NCBI GenBank assembly: GCA_012517765.1
Contig: JAAYUI010000019.1
Location: 62,001 to 126,000, forward strand
Source: Caldisericales bacterium
GTDB lineage: Bacteria; Caldisericota; Caldisericia; JAAYUI01
Reading direction: 5' to 3'
Length of the DNA stretch: 64,000 bases
Shown: piece by piece, positions 17,105 through 24,710 of the stretch
How the letters are laid out: every line of letters starts with the position of its first letter
Position numbering within the stretch: the first letter of the stretch is position 1
The notes under the pieces: model-generated
What the model was told of the DNA's origin: nothing
Seen by the model: only the letters and a program-made list of their open reading frames with translations
The model's database searches: none
Program-made: the position numbers and the translations under genes

Positions 17105-18618
17105 AGCCTCAAGCCTCTCTTGGTATCAAGGACAAAAGCACTGGATGTGAGAGGATCATAAATGATTTCGCCTGATTCGGGCAGTTCCATGTCGAGCTTC
17201 AGGGTTTCGCCTTCAATCTCTGCCTTGTAAGATTTTCCAGCACCAACATCAATTGCCACACCCTCGAACACTTCAAGTTTTGTGGTTTTGGGTGATGCGA
17301 CCATTTTTACCGGCACAATTTCCCTGAAAATGCCTGATTCAATTATGATGTCAACCTCATATTCCTCAAAAGAGATGAGGCCATTTGTCTTGGCAACCAG
17401 ATTGATTGCGTAATATCCTTCTTTTTTCTCGATTGAATCCAGTTTTACAAAATCGCCCTTTATGACAAGGTTTGGAGCATCTTTGATTTCGACACCTACC
17501 TTGAAGCGTGCCTCTCCAGCAACATTCCCCAGATCAACCATTCTTGGCCATATCCGATTTTGTGCGCTCTTTTGCGTGACGGCAATTGACAGCAGCGAAT
17601 CTGGCGAGAGAACATATGTTGTTTCACCAACTGAGATCATGTCCAGCGGTGAATCGCAAACCTTTTCACTGAAAAGCGAAAACCCCTCTTTGTTGTAGAA
17701 TGAGAGCAGACCATCATCAAAAAGAACAACAATCATTCCGGAGCAGAAACCTATGGACACTGGCTTTGATCCAGATGATGCCACCAGTTCACCTTTCCAT
17801 TTGAACTCTTTTGTATCATAGGCCTGCACCCAGAAAGAGGGGCTAGACCCATAAATGGCCCTTGTCATGACATAAATTGTTTCCCCGTCAGAGGCAATTT
17901 TTGCCGGTACAATATCAAGCCCAAGGTTTGCACGGTCAATGATGCCCGTTTCCTTGCCACCGACTGTTATGGAAATCCTGCCATCTTTTGTGGGCATAAA
18001 AGTATTTTTCCCAACCACAACGCCCCTTAGTTTCCCATCATCACTCATGGGTGGTGAGAAAACCTTGTTCTGGCTGTTTCTGTCATCTGCAACCTCAAAC
18101 TTTTTGCCCTGGATCTGAAAAAATATTTTCTCCTTCTCAATTTTTTCAATAAAACCACTGTCTGGCTTTCCTATAACAATCCCCGATTCTCCATCAATTG
18201 TTACTGTCCCGTCTGTAATTTCCCAGCCATCACTTATTCCCACATCTTCCGTTTGTTCAAAGGGTGTCCATTGACCCTTTGAATACCTCAAAAATCCGTT
18301 CTTGAGCTGCAAAACAGGTTCACCATCGTAAACGCTCATGGACAGGATATTCGGTTTCCCCCAGGACAACCCTTGAGGGAGTTCGGGCTGCACAGGATAA
18401 TCGATCCTTTGAATGGTATCGCCATCAATTTTGTAAACTGCCTTTTCAGTGGCAATGAAAGGCCTTGCCGAAGCAAGGGCAGTTTCTGCCGGCCATCTGG
18501 CCCTCCAGATGGCATCCACTGAAAGCCTGAGCGGTTTCTGGCTCTGGGGGAAGTAGATTGCGTAAACGGCAGTAAAAACCACAAGCCCGACGAGCAGGAC
18601 CCACCAGTTTTTTCTCAT
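17101..18618 (-). CDS. Membrane-anchored beta-propeller-like protein
   Basis: 505 residues. The ATG at 18618 follows CGGAGG by 6 bases and overlaps the upstream stop, so the longer frame (to 18723) is rejected. An uncleaved signal anchor (KNWWVLLVGLVVFTAVYAIYF) is at residues 4-24 and the rest should be outside the membrane. The body repeats short strands ending in aromatic/Trp segments (IATEKAVYKIDGD, FLRYSKGQWTPFEQ, VLFDDGLLSFYNKEG), as in WD40/PQQ-like propellers, followed by a beta-rich C-terminus. It is the last gene of the ECF sigma operon and is a plausible envelope sensor or output, but function is unknown. Confidence 0.65.
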   Translation of the reverse strand: MRKNWWVLLVGLVVFTAVYAIYFPQSQKPLRLSVDAIWRARWPAETALASARPFIATEKAVYKIDGDTIQRIDYPVQPELPQGLSWGKPNILSMSVYDGEPVLQLKNGFLRYSKGQWTPFEQTEDVGISDGWEITDGTVTIDGESGIVIGKPDSGFIEKIEKEKIFFQIQGKKFEVADDRNSQNKVFSPPMSDDGKLRGVVVGKNTFMPTKDGRISITVGGKETGIIDRANLGLDIVPAKIASDGETIYVMTRAIYGSSPSFWVQAYDTKEFKWKGELVASSGSKPVSIGFCSGMIVVLFDDGLLSFYNKEGFSLFSEKVCDSPLDMISVGETTYVLSPDSLLSIAVTQKSAQNRIWPRMVDLGNVAGEARFKVGVEIKDAPNLVIKGDFVKLDSIEKKEGYYAINLVAKTNGLISFEEYEVDIIIESGIFREIVPVKMVASPKTTKLEVFEGVAIDVGAGKSYKAEIEGETLKLDMELPESGEIIYDPLTSSAFVLDTKRGLRL

Positions 18619-19202
18619 ATCAGGCCTCCGACAAACGACATCACGGCCGCAATCAGCAGGTATGACCCGGCAAGAAGAAATATTCGGGAGGTACTGGCCC
18701 CGGTTTTTTTGGCAAGCATCCACAGCAGGACATACCTGAAAATGAATAAAACCAGAACAGGATAGACGAGGAAAACCGACTCATAAATTGCTTTTGCAAG
18801 AATTCCTGTCAAAGGCAGCAATTTGTATATTGGCCAAAAAACCGACTGGTAAATAAGACCGACAACACAGGCGCAAAAACCGACAAAATTTATCAGGGCC
18901 AAATTTTCTGTAAACAGCAATAGCCCCTTTTTTCCAAGAAAAATCAGCACTGGCAGCAATATCGACAAAATCTGCGCCAAAAAAGAAAAAGCGACCCTGG
19001 CAGGCAAAGAAAAGGCTACCGGGCTGGGAAAAGGCGAAACAGATGTCGCATCGGGACCAAGCGCATTCTGCACAAGCAAAACAAGGCAAAATATCTGGAG
19101 TAAAATTGTTATGACTATCGACTCACCAATCGAAGGCGGACTGGATATCGCAGATGCCAAATCAGTAAAAGCTGTCCTTGCCTGGCCAATAAACCTCCTC
19201 AC
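18615..19202 (-). CDS. Polytopic membrane protein, Yip1-like
   Basis: 195 residues with about five hydrophobic helices: IVITILLQIFCLVLLVQ, VAFSFLAQILSILLPVLIFLG, LALINFVGFCACVVGLIY, VFLVYPVLVLFIFRYVLLWML and IFLLAGSYLLIAAVMSFVGG. The N-terminal RRFIGQARTAFTDLASAISSPP is the kind of amphipathic lead seen in Yip1/DUF1282-type membrane proteins, but the match is loose. It overlaps both neighbours by 4 bases (ATGA), so its expression is tied to the sigma factor operon. No catalytic motif is visible. Confidence 0.65.
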   Translation of the reverse strand: MRRFIGQARTAFTDLASAISSPPSIGESIVITILLQIFCLVLLVQNALGPDATSVSPFPSPVAFSLPARVAFSFLAQILSILLPVLIFLGKKGLLLFTENLALINFVGFCACVVGLIYQSVFWPIYKLLPLTGILAKAIYESVFLVYPVLVLFIFRYVLLWMLAKKTGASTSRIFLLAGSYLLIAAVMSFVGGLI

Positions 19203-19450
19203 GATATCCCCACCACATTTCCAATCGTCCTGACAAAATCGGGAACAAGATCAAGACGACCTATTGCCGCAAGAAAGGCGAATGCAACAAGAATGGTTGC
19301 CATTGCCCACCCGGCGCACGCCCCCAGAGGATTTGTAGCTGTCTCGTCGGCAATCTTTCCCAGCGCTACCCTCAGTTTTGGCATAAAAAACGGGCCTGGG
19401 ATGTCAATTCCCGGCCTGGCCCTGCTTACCTCATTCTCAAAATTGTCCAC
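19199..19450 (-). CDS. Small single-pass membrane protein in anti-sigma position
   Basis: 83 residues: about 42 cytoplasmic residues with acidic and basic patches, one hydrophobic helix (ACAGWAMATILVAFAFLAAIG, about 44-64), and a short outer tail. It overlaps the ECF sigma gene by 14 bases and the next gene by 4. This is where an anti-sigma factor normally sits. It lacks the HxxxCxxC zinc signature of ZAS anti-sigma factors and is shorter than most. Position and topology suggest a minimal sigma-sequestering membrane protein; sequence alone does not show it. Confidence 0.6.
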   Translation of the reverse strand: MDNFENEVSRARPGIDIPGPFFMPKLRVALGKIADETATNPLGACAGWAMATILVAFAFLAAIGRLDLVPDFVRTIGNVVGIS

Positions 19451-19949
19451 CTAATCTCCTTTTTATCATCTCTTTGGCCTTATGTATCCTGGACTTTACT
19501 GTTCCCTGCGGGATACCAAGAATTCTTGCAATTGCGTCGGTTGGCATGTCGTCAAAGTAAAGCATCGTCAACGGGAGCCTGAATAGTGCCGGGAGTTCCA
19601 TGATCGCCTTTCTCATGTCCAATATGGTCTCCGGATCGCTTTCTTTGCTCCACTCTTCAACTGGATCAGCCTGCGGCCTTCTTTTTCTGAGTCTGTCAAT
19701 CGAAAGGTTTCTGGAAATCTTGGAAACCCAGAGGTCAAAAGGCACCCCGTCCTTGAGGCTCCGGATTCCGACAAAAGCCTTGAGAAAAGCCTCCTGCGCG
19801 ACATCCTCGGCCTCATCCCTGTTTCCAAGGACATAAAAAGCAATCTTTGCGACCCTCTCCTTGCAAGAGTCGGCAAGCCTGATAAAAGCCTCCTGGTCGC
19901 CATTTTTTGCCAGATGAACGAGTTTTTTGTATTCATCTTCCATCCCCAC
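19437..19949 (-). CDS. ECF-family RNA polymerase sigma factor
   Basis: 170 residues, typical ECF size. Region 2 (core binding and -10 recognition) is NRDEAEDVAQEAFLKAF ... FDLWVSKISRNLSIDRLRKRR. Region 4 (-35 recognition) is LPALFRLPLTMLYFDDMPTDAIARILGIPQGTVKSRIHKAKE, with the helix-turn-helix at its end. Start GTG 19949 follows GAAGG by 4 bases; ATG 19943 (MEDEYKK) is an equally good start. It is followed by three overlapping membrane-protein genes, a usual arrangement for an envelope-stress sigma factor with its membrane regulator. A possible autoregulated ECF-type promoter lies upstream. Confidence 0.92.
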   Translation of the reverse strand: MGMEDEYKKLVHLAKNGDQEAFIRLADSCKERVAKIAFYVLGNRDEAEDVAQEAFLKAFVGIRSLKDGVPFDLWVSKISRNLSIDRLRKRRPQADPVEEWSKESDPETILDMRKAIMELPALFRLPLTMLYFDDMPTDAIARILGIPQGTVKSRIHKAKEMIKRRLGGQF

Positions 19950-19967
19950 AGTGCCTTCAACAACTCA

Positions 19968-19993
19968 AACGCAAAAGTGGGGTGTGCGGTTCA
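19968..19993 (-). promoter_or_regulatory. Candidate ECF-type promoter of the sigma operon
   Basis: On the minus strand, TGAACC (19993-19988), 16 bases, then CGTT (19971-19968). ECF promoters typically have a GAAC-type -35 and a CGTC/CGTT -10 with 16-17 bases between. No ordinary sigma70 promoter is visible here. The -35 overlaps the last bases of dnaB by no more than a few bases. Confidence 0.35.
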
Positions 19994-21334
19994 TCAGATT
20001 TCGAAATCGTTGCCGTCGGGTGCGGCAAGACTCTCGAACCTCGTGAACTGGCGAAGAAATTTCAGCTTGATCACGCCCACCGGGCCATTTCTCTGCTTTG
20101 CAAGCACAAGGTCGATAATGTTGAGGTCGCGCTCCTTCTGTGCTTCAGGGTGCGAGAGGAACATTACAACATCAGCATCCTGCTCGATTGAGCCAGATTC
20201 CCTGAGGTCTGAAAGGACAGGGCGACGGTCCTGCCTCTGCTCCACCGACCTTGAGAGCTGGGACTGGACGATAACCGGTATGTTTAGTTCCCTTGCCAGA
20301 GCCTTGAGCGAACGTGTCATCTGGGAGATTTCCTGCACCCTGTTTTCAGTTTTCTGTGGCGTCCTGAGTAGCTGGAGGTAGTCCACAATTATCATGCCTA
20401 TATTGGCCTCTTTCGCCAGCTTTCTGGCCTTTGCCCTAAGCTCCAGGACCGAGAGGTCAAACGAATCATCAATATAGATCGGGGCATTGTAGAGCTCGCT
20501 CATGACATGGCCAATGCGTGGCCAGGCATCATCACCAAGCATGCCCCTTCTCATGTCGGAAGCATTCACCCTGGCCTCGCTGGCAATCATGCGCTCCACG
20601 AGCTGTTCTTTTGACATTTCAAGCGAGAAGATGGCCACGGGTTTGCCAGAGCGCAAGGCAGCATTGCACGCCATATTCAGGCCCAAGCTGGATTTTCCGA
20701 CAGAAGGCCTCGCAGCAAGAATGACGAGGTCAGATGCCTGAAATCCAGCAGTGAGCTTGTCCAGATCATAAAATCCTGAAGGTAGTCCTGTTATGCCAGC
20801 TTTTGTCTTTGAAAGTGCCTCAAGCCTCTTCAATACTGGGCCCAACAAGTCCCTGATGTGCGAGAAAGTGCTTTTGTGGGCGGCCGCTTCAAAGAGGAGT
20901 TTCTCGGCGCTGTCAATGAGCTCGTCTGCCTTTACGCCGTCTTGATAGGCATTCGACGTGAGTATTCCACCAACCTCGATGACCTTCCTCAGAAGTGATT
21001 TTTCCCTGACTATCTGGGAGTAGTACCCAAGATCGGCGGCGGTTGGCAGGGCCGTTGTGAGCTCTGACAGATATTCAATCCCGCCAGCTTTTTCAAGCTT
21101 TTTGTCCTGCTTGAGCTTTTCTGCTATTGCAAGATAATCAACAGGCTTGCCACCTTCATACTGCTCAAGGATAGCCCCGTACAGGATTTTGTGGCGTGGC
21201 TCATAGAAATCTTCAGGCGAAGTTATCCAGTCGGTCACCTGAGGAATCGCTGAAGCGTCCATCATGATGCCCGAGAGTATTGCCTGTTCCATGTCAAGCG
21301 CGAATGGCGGGAGTCTGGGTTCAATTGAAAGCAT
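19994..21334 (-). CDS. dnaB: Replicative DNA helicase
   Basis: 446 residues, normal DnaB length and with no intein. It unwinds DNA at the replication fork. The N-terminal primase-interacting domain covers about 8-110. The RecA-like ATPase begins near 175 with Walker A ARPSVGKSS (208-216), followed by FSLEMSKEQLVERM, IIVDYLQLL (Walker B) and QSQLSRSVEQRQDRRPVLSDLRESG (loop/arginine-finger region). The ATG at 21334 has no Shine-Dalgarno sequence, but a TATAAT box lies 10 bases upstream, so the message should have almost no leader. It is divergent from the methyltransferase gene. Confidence 0.97.
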   Translation of the reverse strand: MLSIEPRLPPFALDMEQAILSGIMMDASAIPQVTDWITSPEDFYEPRHKILYGAILEQYEGGKPVDYLAIAEKLKQDKKLEKAGGIEYLSELTTALPTAADLGYYSQIVREKSLLRKVIEVGGILTSNAYQDGVKADELIDSAEKLLFEAAAHKSTFSHIRDLLGPVLKRLEALSKTKAGITGLPSGFYDLDKLTAGFQASDLVILAARPSVGKSSLGLNMACNAALRSGKPVAIFSLEMSKEQLVERMIASEARVNASDMRRGMLGDDAWPRIGHVMSELYNAPIYIDDSFDLSVLELRAKARKLAKEANIGMIIVDYLQLLRTPQKTENRVQEISQMTRSLKALARELNIPVIVQSQLSRSVEQRQDRRPVLSDLRESGSIEQDADVVMFLSHPEAQKERDLNIIDLVLAKQRNGPVGVIKLKFLRQFTRFESLAAPDGNDFEI

Positions 21335-21344
21335 AATAGGAGAT

Positions 21345-21371
21345 ATTATAGCTTGTGGTCCCTCTTTTCAA
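21345..21371 (-). promoter_or_regulatory. dnaB promoter (near-leaderless)
   Basis: On the minus strand, TTGAAA (21371-21366), a 15-base spacer, and a perfect TATAAT (21350-21345). The ATG follows after 10 bases, so the transcript would have a leader of only a few bases. No Shine-Dalgarno sequence is present. Confidence 0.55.
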
Positions 21372-21383
21372 CCAGCCTGTTCG

Positions 21384-21412
21384 TTGCATTTAGCAATGCA
21401 AGGAATTACATT
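21384..21412 (+). promoter_or_regulatory. Leaderless promoter with embedded hairpin for the methyltransferase operon
   Basis: TTGCAT (21384-21389), a 17-base spacer and TACATT (21407-21412), then 5 bases to ATG 21418. The -35 and spacer contain a perfect dyad, TTGCATT (21384-21390) and AATGCAA (21395-21401) around TAGC, which is a plausible operator. Confidence 0.45.
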
Positions 21413-21417
21413 AGAAC

Positions 21418-22161
21418 ATGAAAATGGACTGGATAAATGACTATTTTGATGAAACATATGCGAAGTATTTTCTAGAACCTGTTGATGAGGAGAGGACTTC
21501 TTCACAGGTCGCCTTCATAGAAAACATCCTTGGTATATCACCTCCCTGTGAAGTTGCAGATTTCTGCTGTGGCATCGGAAGGCACACGGTAGAGTTTGCA
21601 AAGAGGGGATACCTTTCTGTTGGCTACGATTTCAACGACTACTACATAAATCGTGCCTCCCAGCAGGCGCTAGATTGTGGGCTTGTGTCTGCGTTCTTTT
21701 TCAAACAGGACATGAGAAATTTTCAGGAAGAGGGCCTGTTTGATGTTGCATGTTGCCTGTGGGTCTCATTCGGGTACTTTGATGACGACACGAACAGGGA
21801 CATTTTCTTCAGGATGGTAAGGTCGCTGCGGTCTGGCGGAAAATTTTTCATGGACCTGGAAAACAGGGAATACATCCTGAAAAATTTCATCCATGAGAAG
21901 TGGAGAACAAAAGACGAGGCAGTCATCCTTGAAAGAAACAAGTTTGACCCGGAAACAAGCAGGATAAAATGCAACAGGACAATTATTGAAAACGGCACAA
22001 AGAAAATCTACACACGCCACGTCAGGATGTATACTGCAACAGAAATAATCCAGCTTGCAAAAGCAAGCGGCCTCCAGGAAATAAAACTTCTTGGAGACTG
22101 GGACGGAAAACCATACGGACTCCAGACCCAGCGCATGATACTCACAGGGAGACTGCCATGA
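21418..22161 (+). CDS. Class I SAM-dependent methyltransferase
   Basis: 247 residues. The SAM-binding glycine loop is VADFCCGIGRHTVEFAKRG (motif I), followed by the acidic motif II VGYDFNDYYI and motif IV-like LFDVACCLWVSFGYF. The order fits a Rossmann-fold methyltransferase of the methyltransf_25/11 type. The substrate cannot be read. Start ATG 21418 lacks a Shine-Dalgarno sequence and lies 5 bases after a -10-like TACATT. Its stop overlaps the next gene by 4 bases, which puts it in one unit with an exported DUF4091-like protein and the hybrid kinase. Confidence 0.88.
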   Translation: MKMDWINDYFDETYAKYFLEPVDEERTSSQVAFIENILGISPPCEVADFCCGIGRHTVEFAKRGYLSVGYDFNDYYINRASQQALDCGLVSAFFFKQDMRNFQEEGLFDVACCLWVSFGYFDDDTNRDIFFRMVRSLRSGGKFFMDLENREYILKNFIHEKWRTKDEAVILERNKFDPETSRIKCNRTIIENGTKKIYTRHVRMYTATEIIQLAKASGLQEIKLLGDWDGKPYGLQTQRMILTGRLP

Positions 22162-24710
22162 AACGAACACTTGCCATTGCCACTGTTCTGGTCACAATCT
22201 TTCCATATTGCCCATCCAGCTTCAGTTCACTATCAGGCACAAACGGTGTGTGGGTGGAAGATACCCAGATGTCCTACGCAGGCACCTACGATTTATACTG
22301 CACCTTTGCTTCCGGCTTTGACCCAGAGGCCTCAAGCTCGACCTATCTCTCTGTCGACTATAAACCAGGTGGGCAAGGCACAAAGCTCACACCAGATTCG
22401 AAATATCTGCCTGTAGAATTTGTAGTCGATTCAAAAAATATCTGCTCATTCGAGGAGCTCTGGCTTTCATGGTCAGTTGCTGGTGAAAAGCCAGAAGTTG
22501 TCTTCGAGGCAGAAAACCTTGATACCCAGTCACCAAAAACACAAAACAGGCAATCAGTTTTCATTGAAAAAGGCAATACATACGGTAATGGTTTTCAGTG
22601 GGAGCGCTTCGGGGTCTCGGAAGGAATGGATTACGGACTGCCGGCCAGATACAAACTGAGAATGCTCATTGACGCATCAAAACCGTTCAGGGTAAAAATT
22701 GATGCCCTGTACATCGGCAACGGCAAATGGAGGCCACAGGATTCAAAACCAGAGTTTGCACCTGAAACTTTTTACACCGAAAAGGTAATGTTCTGGACAT
22801 TGCCGATTACATCAGTTTTCAAAAATACCCTGCAACCACCAAAATCATCCATCATCTCCAAAATCGACGTGAATGTGCTGAAAAACCACTCAGAGCCATT
22901 CATCCTCGCAATCACTGGCGGAGTAAACCTGGGCGATGTGGAAATTTCCCTCAACAAGCCGCTGGCTTCGGGGAATGCACAGGCAAATGTCGAATTCTTT
23001 ACCGTTTCATACATGAAAAAGCGGTTCAACATCAATGGGCCGGTCAGCGAAAAAGTTGAAGTTGCCGAGTATATCTCAAAAGGCTCAAAACTTGTGATAC
23101 CAGAGGGCAGGACAGGTTTTTTCTGGCTAAAATTCAGCTTGCCCGAGCAATTCCAGGAAGGAACGTTCAAGGGGCTCCTGAAGATCAAGAACGCTATAAC
23201 TGAAGACCTTTATCTGCCCATTAACCTGAGGGCATGGAATCTCGATCTCCCCAAAAACCCCGAATGCCTGATGTTCCAGGCCACAAACCACATCAAGCTG
23301 GTTCAAAAGGGGAAAGTTTCTCCCGATGACGGCTGGAAACGCTACAAATCGGACTTTGATGAAATGGCATCAAGGGGCGTGAAATCAGTTGTTTTACCGG
23401 TACCGCTTGTTTCTGACCCACCATACATGCCGGACCTGCCAAAACTGGAAAACCTTGCAAAAATGGCCTCTTCATCAGGCTTCAACAGGTTTTTCATGGA
23501 CATCACCGAGACCTACGGGCTGGCAAAAAAATCAGTTCCAGAAGAACTGAAATCCGAGCTTTCAAGGTCACTTGAGCAGTCGCTGTCGGCCATAAGGAAG
23601 ATTGGCCTTGAACCTGTGATCTACATTGGAAAAACCACGAGCGAATTCGATAATGGTCAAAAGGAAATGTTTTCCATAGCCACATCTATAAATGCCCCGC
23701 CAAGAACTGCCTGCCACTTCACATTGTGGCCGGACCAGCCACAAGTTGACTTCCCAATAATTGACTATCCAGTCATTGACTATACAGTCACCCAACGGCA
23801 GGGAAAACTCCCCGAAGGTGTGATCGTCAATTTCCAGCCATCACCCCACTGGGGAATGGGGCACCAGTCGAGGGTTTTTGCCGGTGCCTACGCTTATGCA
23901 CATGGATTGAAATATCTTTCTTTTGGCAACTACCAGCAATATTACGGAGACCCCTTTAATGATTTTGACCAGATGCTTGGCGATGGTTCCTACACGCCAG
24001 GAGATTCGATGTGGACGTATGTAAACGAATCGTACAACGTCTTCCACTCCATCAGGTGGGAGTGCTTGCTGGAGGGCCTTAAAGACAGGCAATTGCTTGA
24101 TTTGTTGAATACAAAAATGATGGTGTCCAAGGGTGAATCGGCGGTCAAAGCAGGCTCTCTCATGGCAGAAGCCCTTGAAGCCGGGAACTGGCAATCTTTG
24201 AGATTGCTTTCGCTTGTCCTTGATCCTGCCAGAATAACATTGTTCAGAGAAAGGGTAATCGGGTTCATTTCATGGCTCTCTGGTAGTGAAAAAGTTGCGC
24301 CTTTCAAGACATCGTATAGAATGGATTTTGTGGTCGGCTCCAAAGAATTGAAGTTTGGGGAAGAAAAGCTCCAGATGACTGTTGAGCCCAAAATAATCGG
24401 CGGTTCCACATATATACCAGCAAGGTATCTGGTTGAGCCTCTGGGCGGGAAAGCTCTATGGGACGCCAAAACAAAAACAGTTTCACTGGTTGCAGTTTCA
24501 AAACATGTGAATCTCGTGATAAATTCAAAAAAAGCCATTGTTGATACGGAGGAGGTCACTTTGACAAACGCTCCGCTCATTGTCGACGGAAGGACCCTCA
24601 TCCCACTCAGAGCAGCATCGACTCTGCTTGGATTTGGGGTCGAGTGGGACGCGCAAACCAGAACGGCCACAATTCTTGCAGAACCAAAAGAAACCTATCT
24701 GGGGCAATGA
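22158..24710 (+). CDS. Exported DUF4091-like protein with copper-amine-oxidase-type stalk domain
   Basis: 850 residues. The N-terminus MKRTLAIATVLVTIFPYCPS is a signal peptide. Residues about 30-360 are beta-rich. About 360-720 resemble the DUF4091/GH123-like catalytic region, with the closing motif SIRWECLLEGLKDRQLL close to the family pattern sIRWE-x-l-rdGieDyeyL. The last 110 residues form the copper amine oxidase N-terminal-like stalk (GGSTYIPARYLVEPLGGKA ... VDGRTLIPLRAASTLLGFGVEWD). This suggests an envelope glycoside hydrolase or carbohydrate-binding protein. It overlaps the methyltransferase and the kinase genes by 4 bases each. The activity call is tentative. Confidence 0.75.
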   Translation: MKRTLAIATVLVTIFPYCPSSFSSLSGTNGVWVEDTQMSYAGTYDLYCTFASGFDPEASSSTYLSVDYKPGGQGTKLTPDSKYLPVEFVVDSKNICSFEELWLSWSVAGEKPEVVFEAENLDTQSPKTQNRQSVFIEKGNTYGNGFQWERFGVSEGMDYGLPARYKLRMLIDASKPFRVKIDALYIGNGKWRPQDSKPEFAPETFYTEKVMFWTLPITSVFKNTLQPPKSSIISKIDVNVLKNHSEPFILAITGGVNLGDVEISLNKPLASGNAQANVEFFTVSYMKKRFNINGPVSEKVEVAEYISKGSKLVIPEGRTGFFWLKFSLPEQFQEGTFKGLLKIKNAITEDLYLPINLRAWNLDLPKNPECLMFQATNHIKLVQKGKVSPDDGWKRYKSDFDEMASRGVKSVVLPVPLVSDPPYMPDLPKLENLAKMASSSGFNRFFMDITETYGLAKKSVPEELKSELSRSLEQSLSAIRKIGLEPVIYIGKTTSEFDNGQKEMFSIATSINAPPRTACHFTLWPDQPQVDFPIIDYPVIDYTVTQRQGKLPEGVIVNFQPSPHWGMGHQSRVFAGAYAYAHGLKYLSFGNYQQYYGDPFNDFDQMLGDGSYTPGDSMWTYVNESYNVFHSIRWECLLEGLKDRQLLDLLNTKMMVSKGESAVKAGSLMAEALEAGNWQSLRLLSLVLDPARITLFRERVIGFISWLSGSEKVAPFKTSYRMDFVVGSKELKFGEEKLQMTVEPKIIGGSTYIPARYLVEPLGGKALWDAKTKTVSLVAVSKHVNLVINSKKAIVDTEEVTLTNAPLIVDGRTLIPLRAASTLLGFGVEWDAQTRTATILAEPKETYLGQ

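Noticed and set aside
20640-20720. Intein insertion in dnaB
   Set aside because: The Walker A region is continuous and the gene is normal length.
23990-24670. 226-codon open frame on the minus strand
   Set aside because: Antisense to the DUF4091-like gene and its stalk domain; a shadow.
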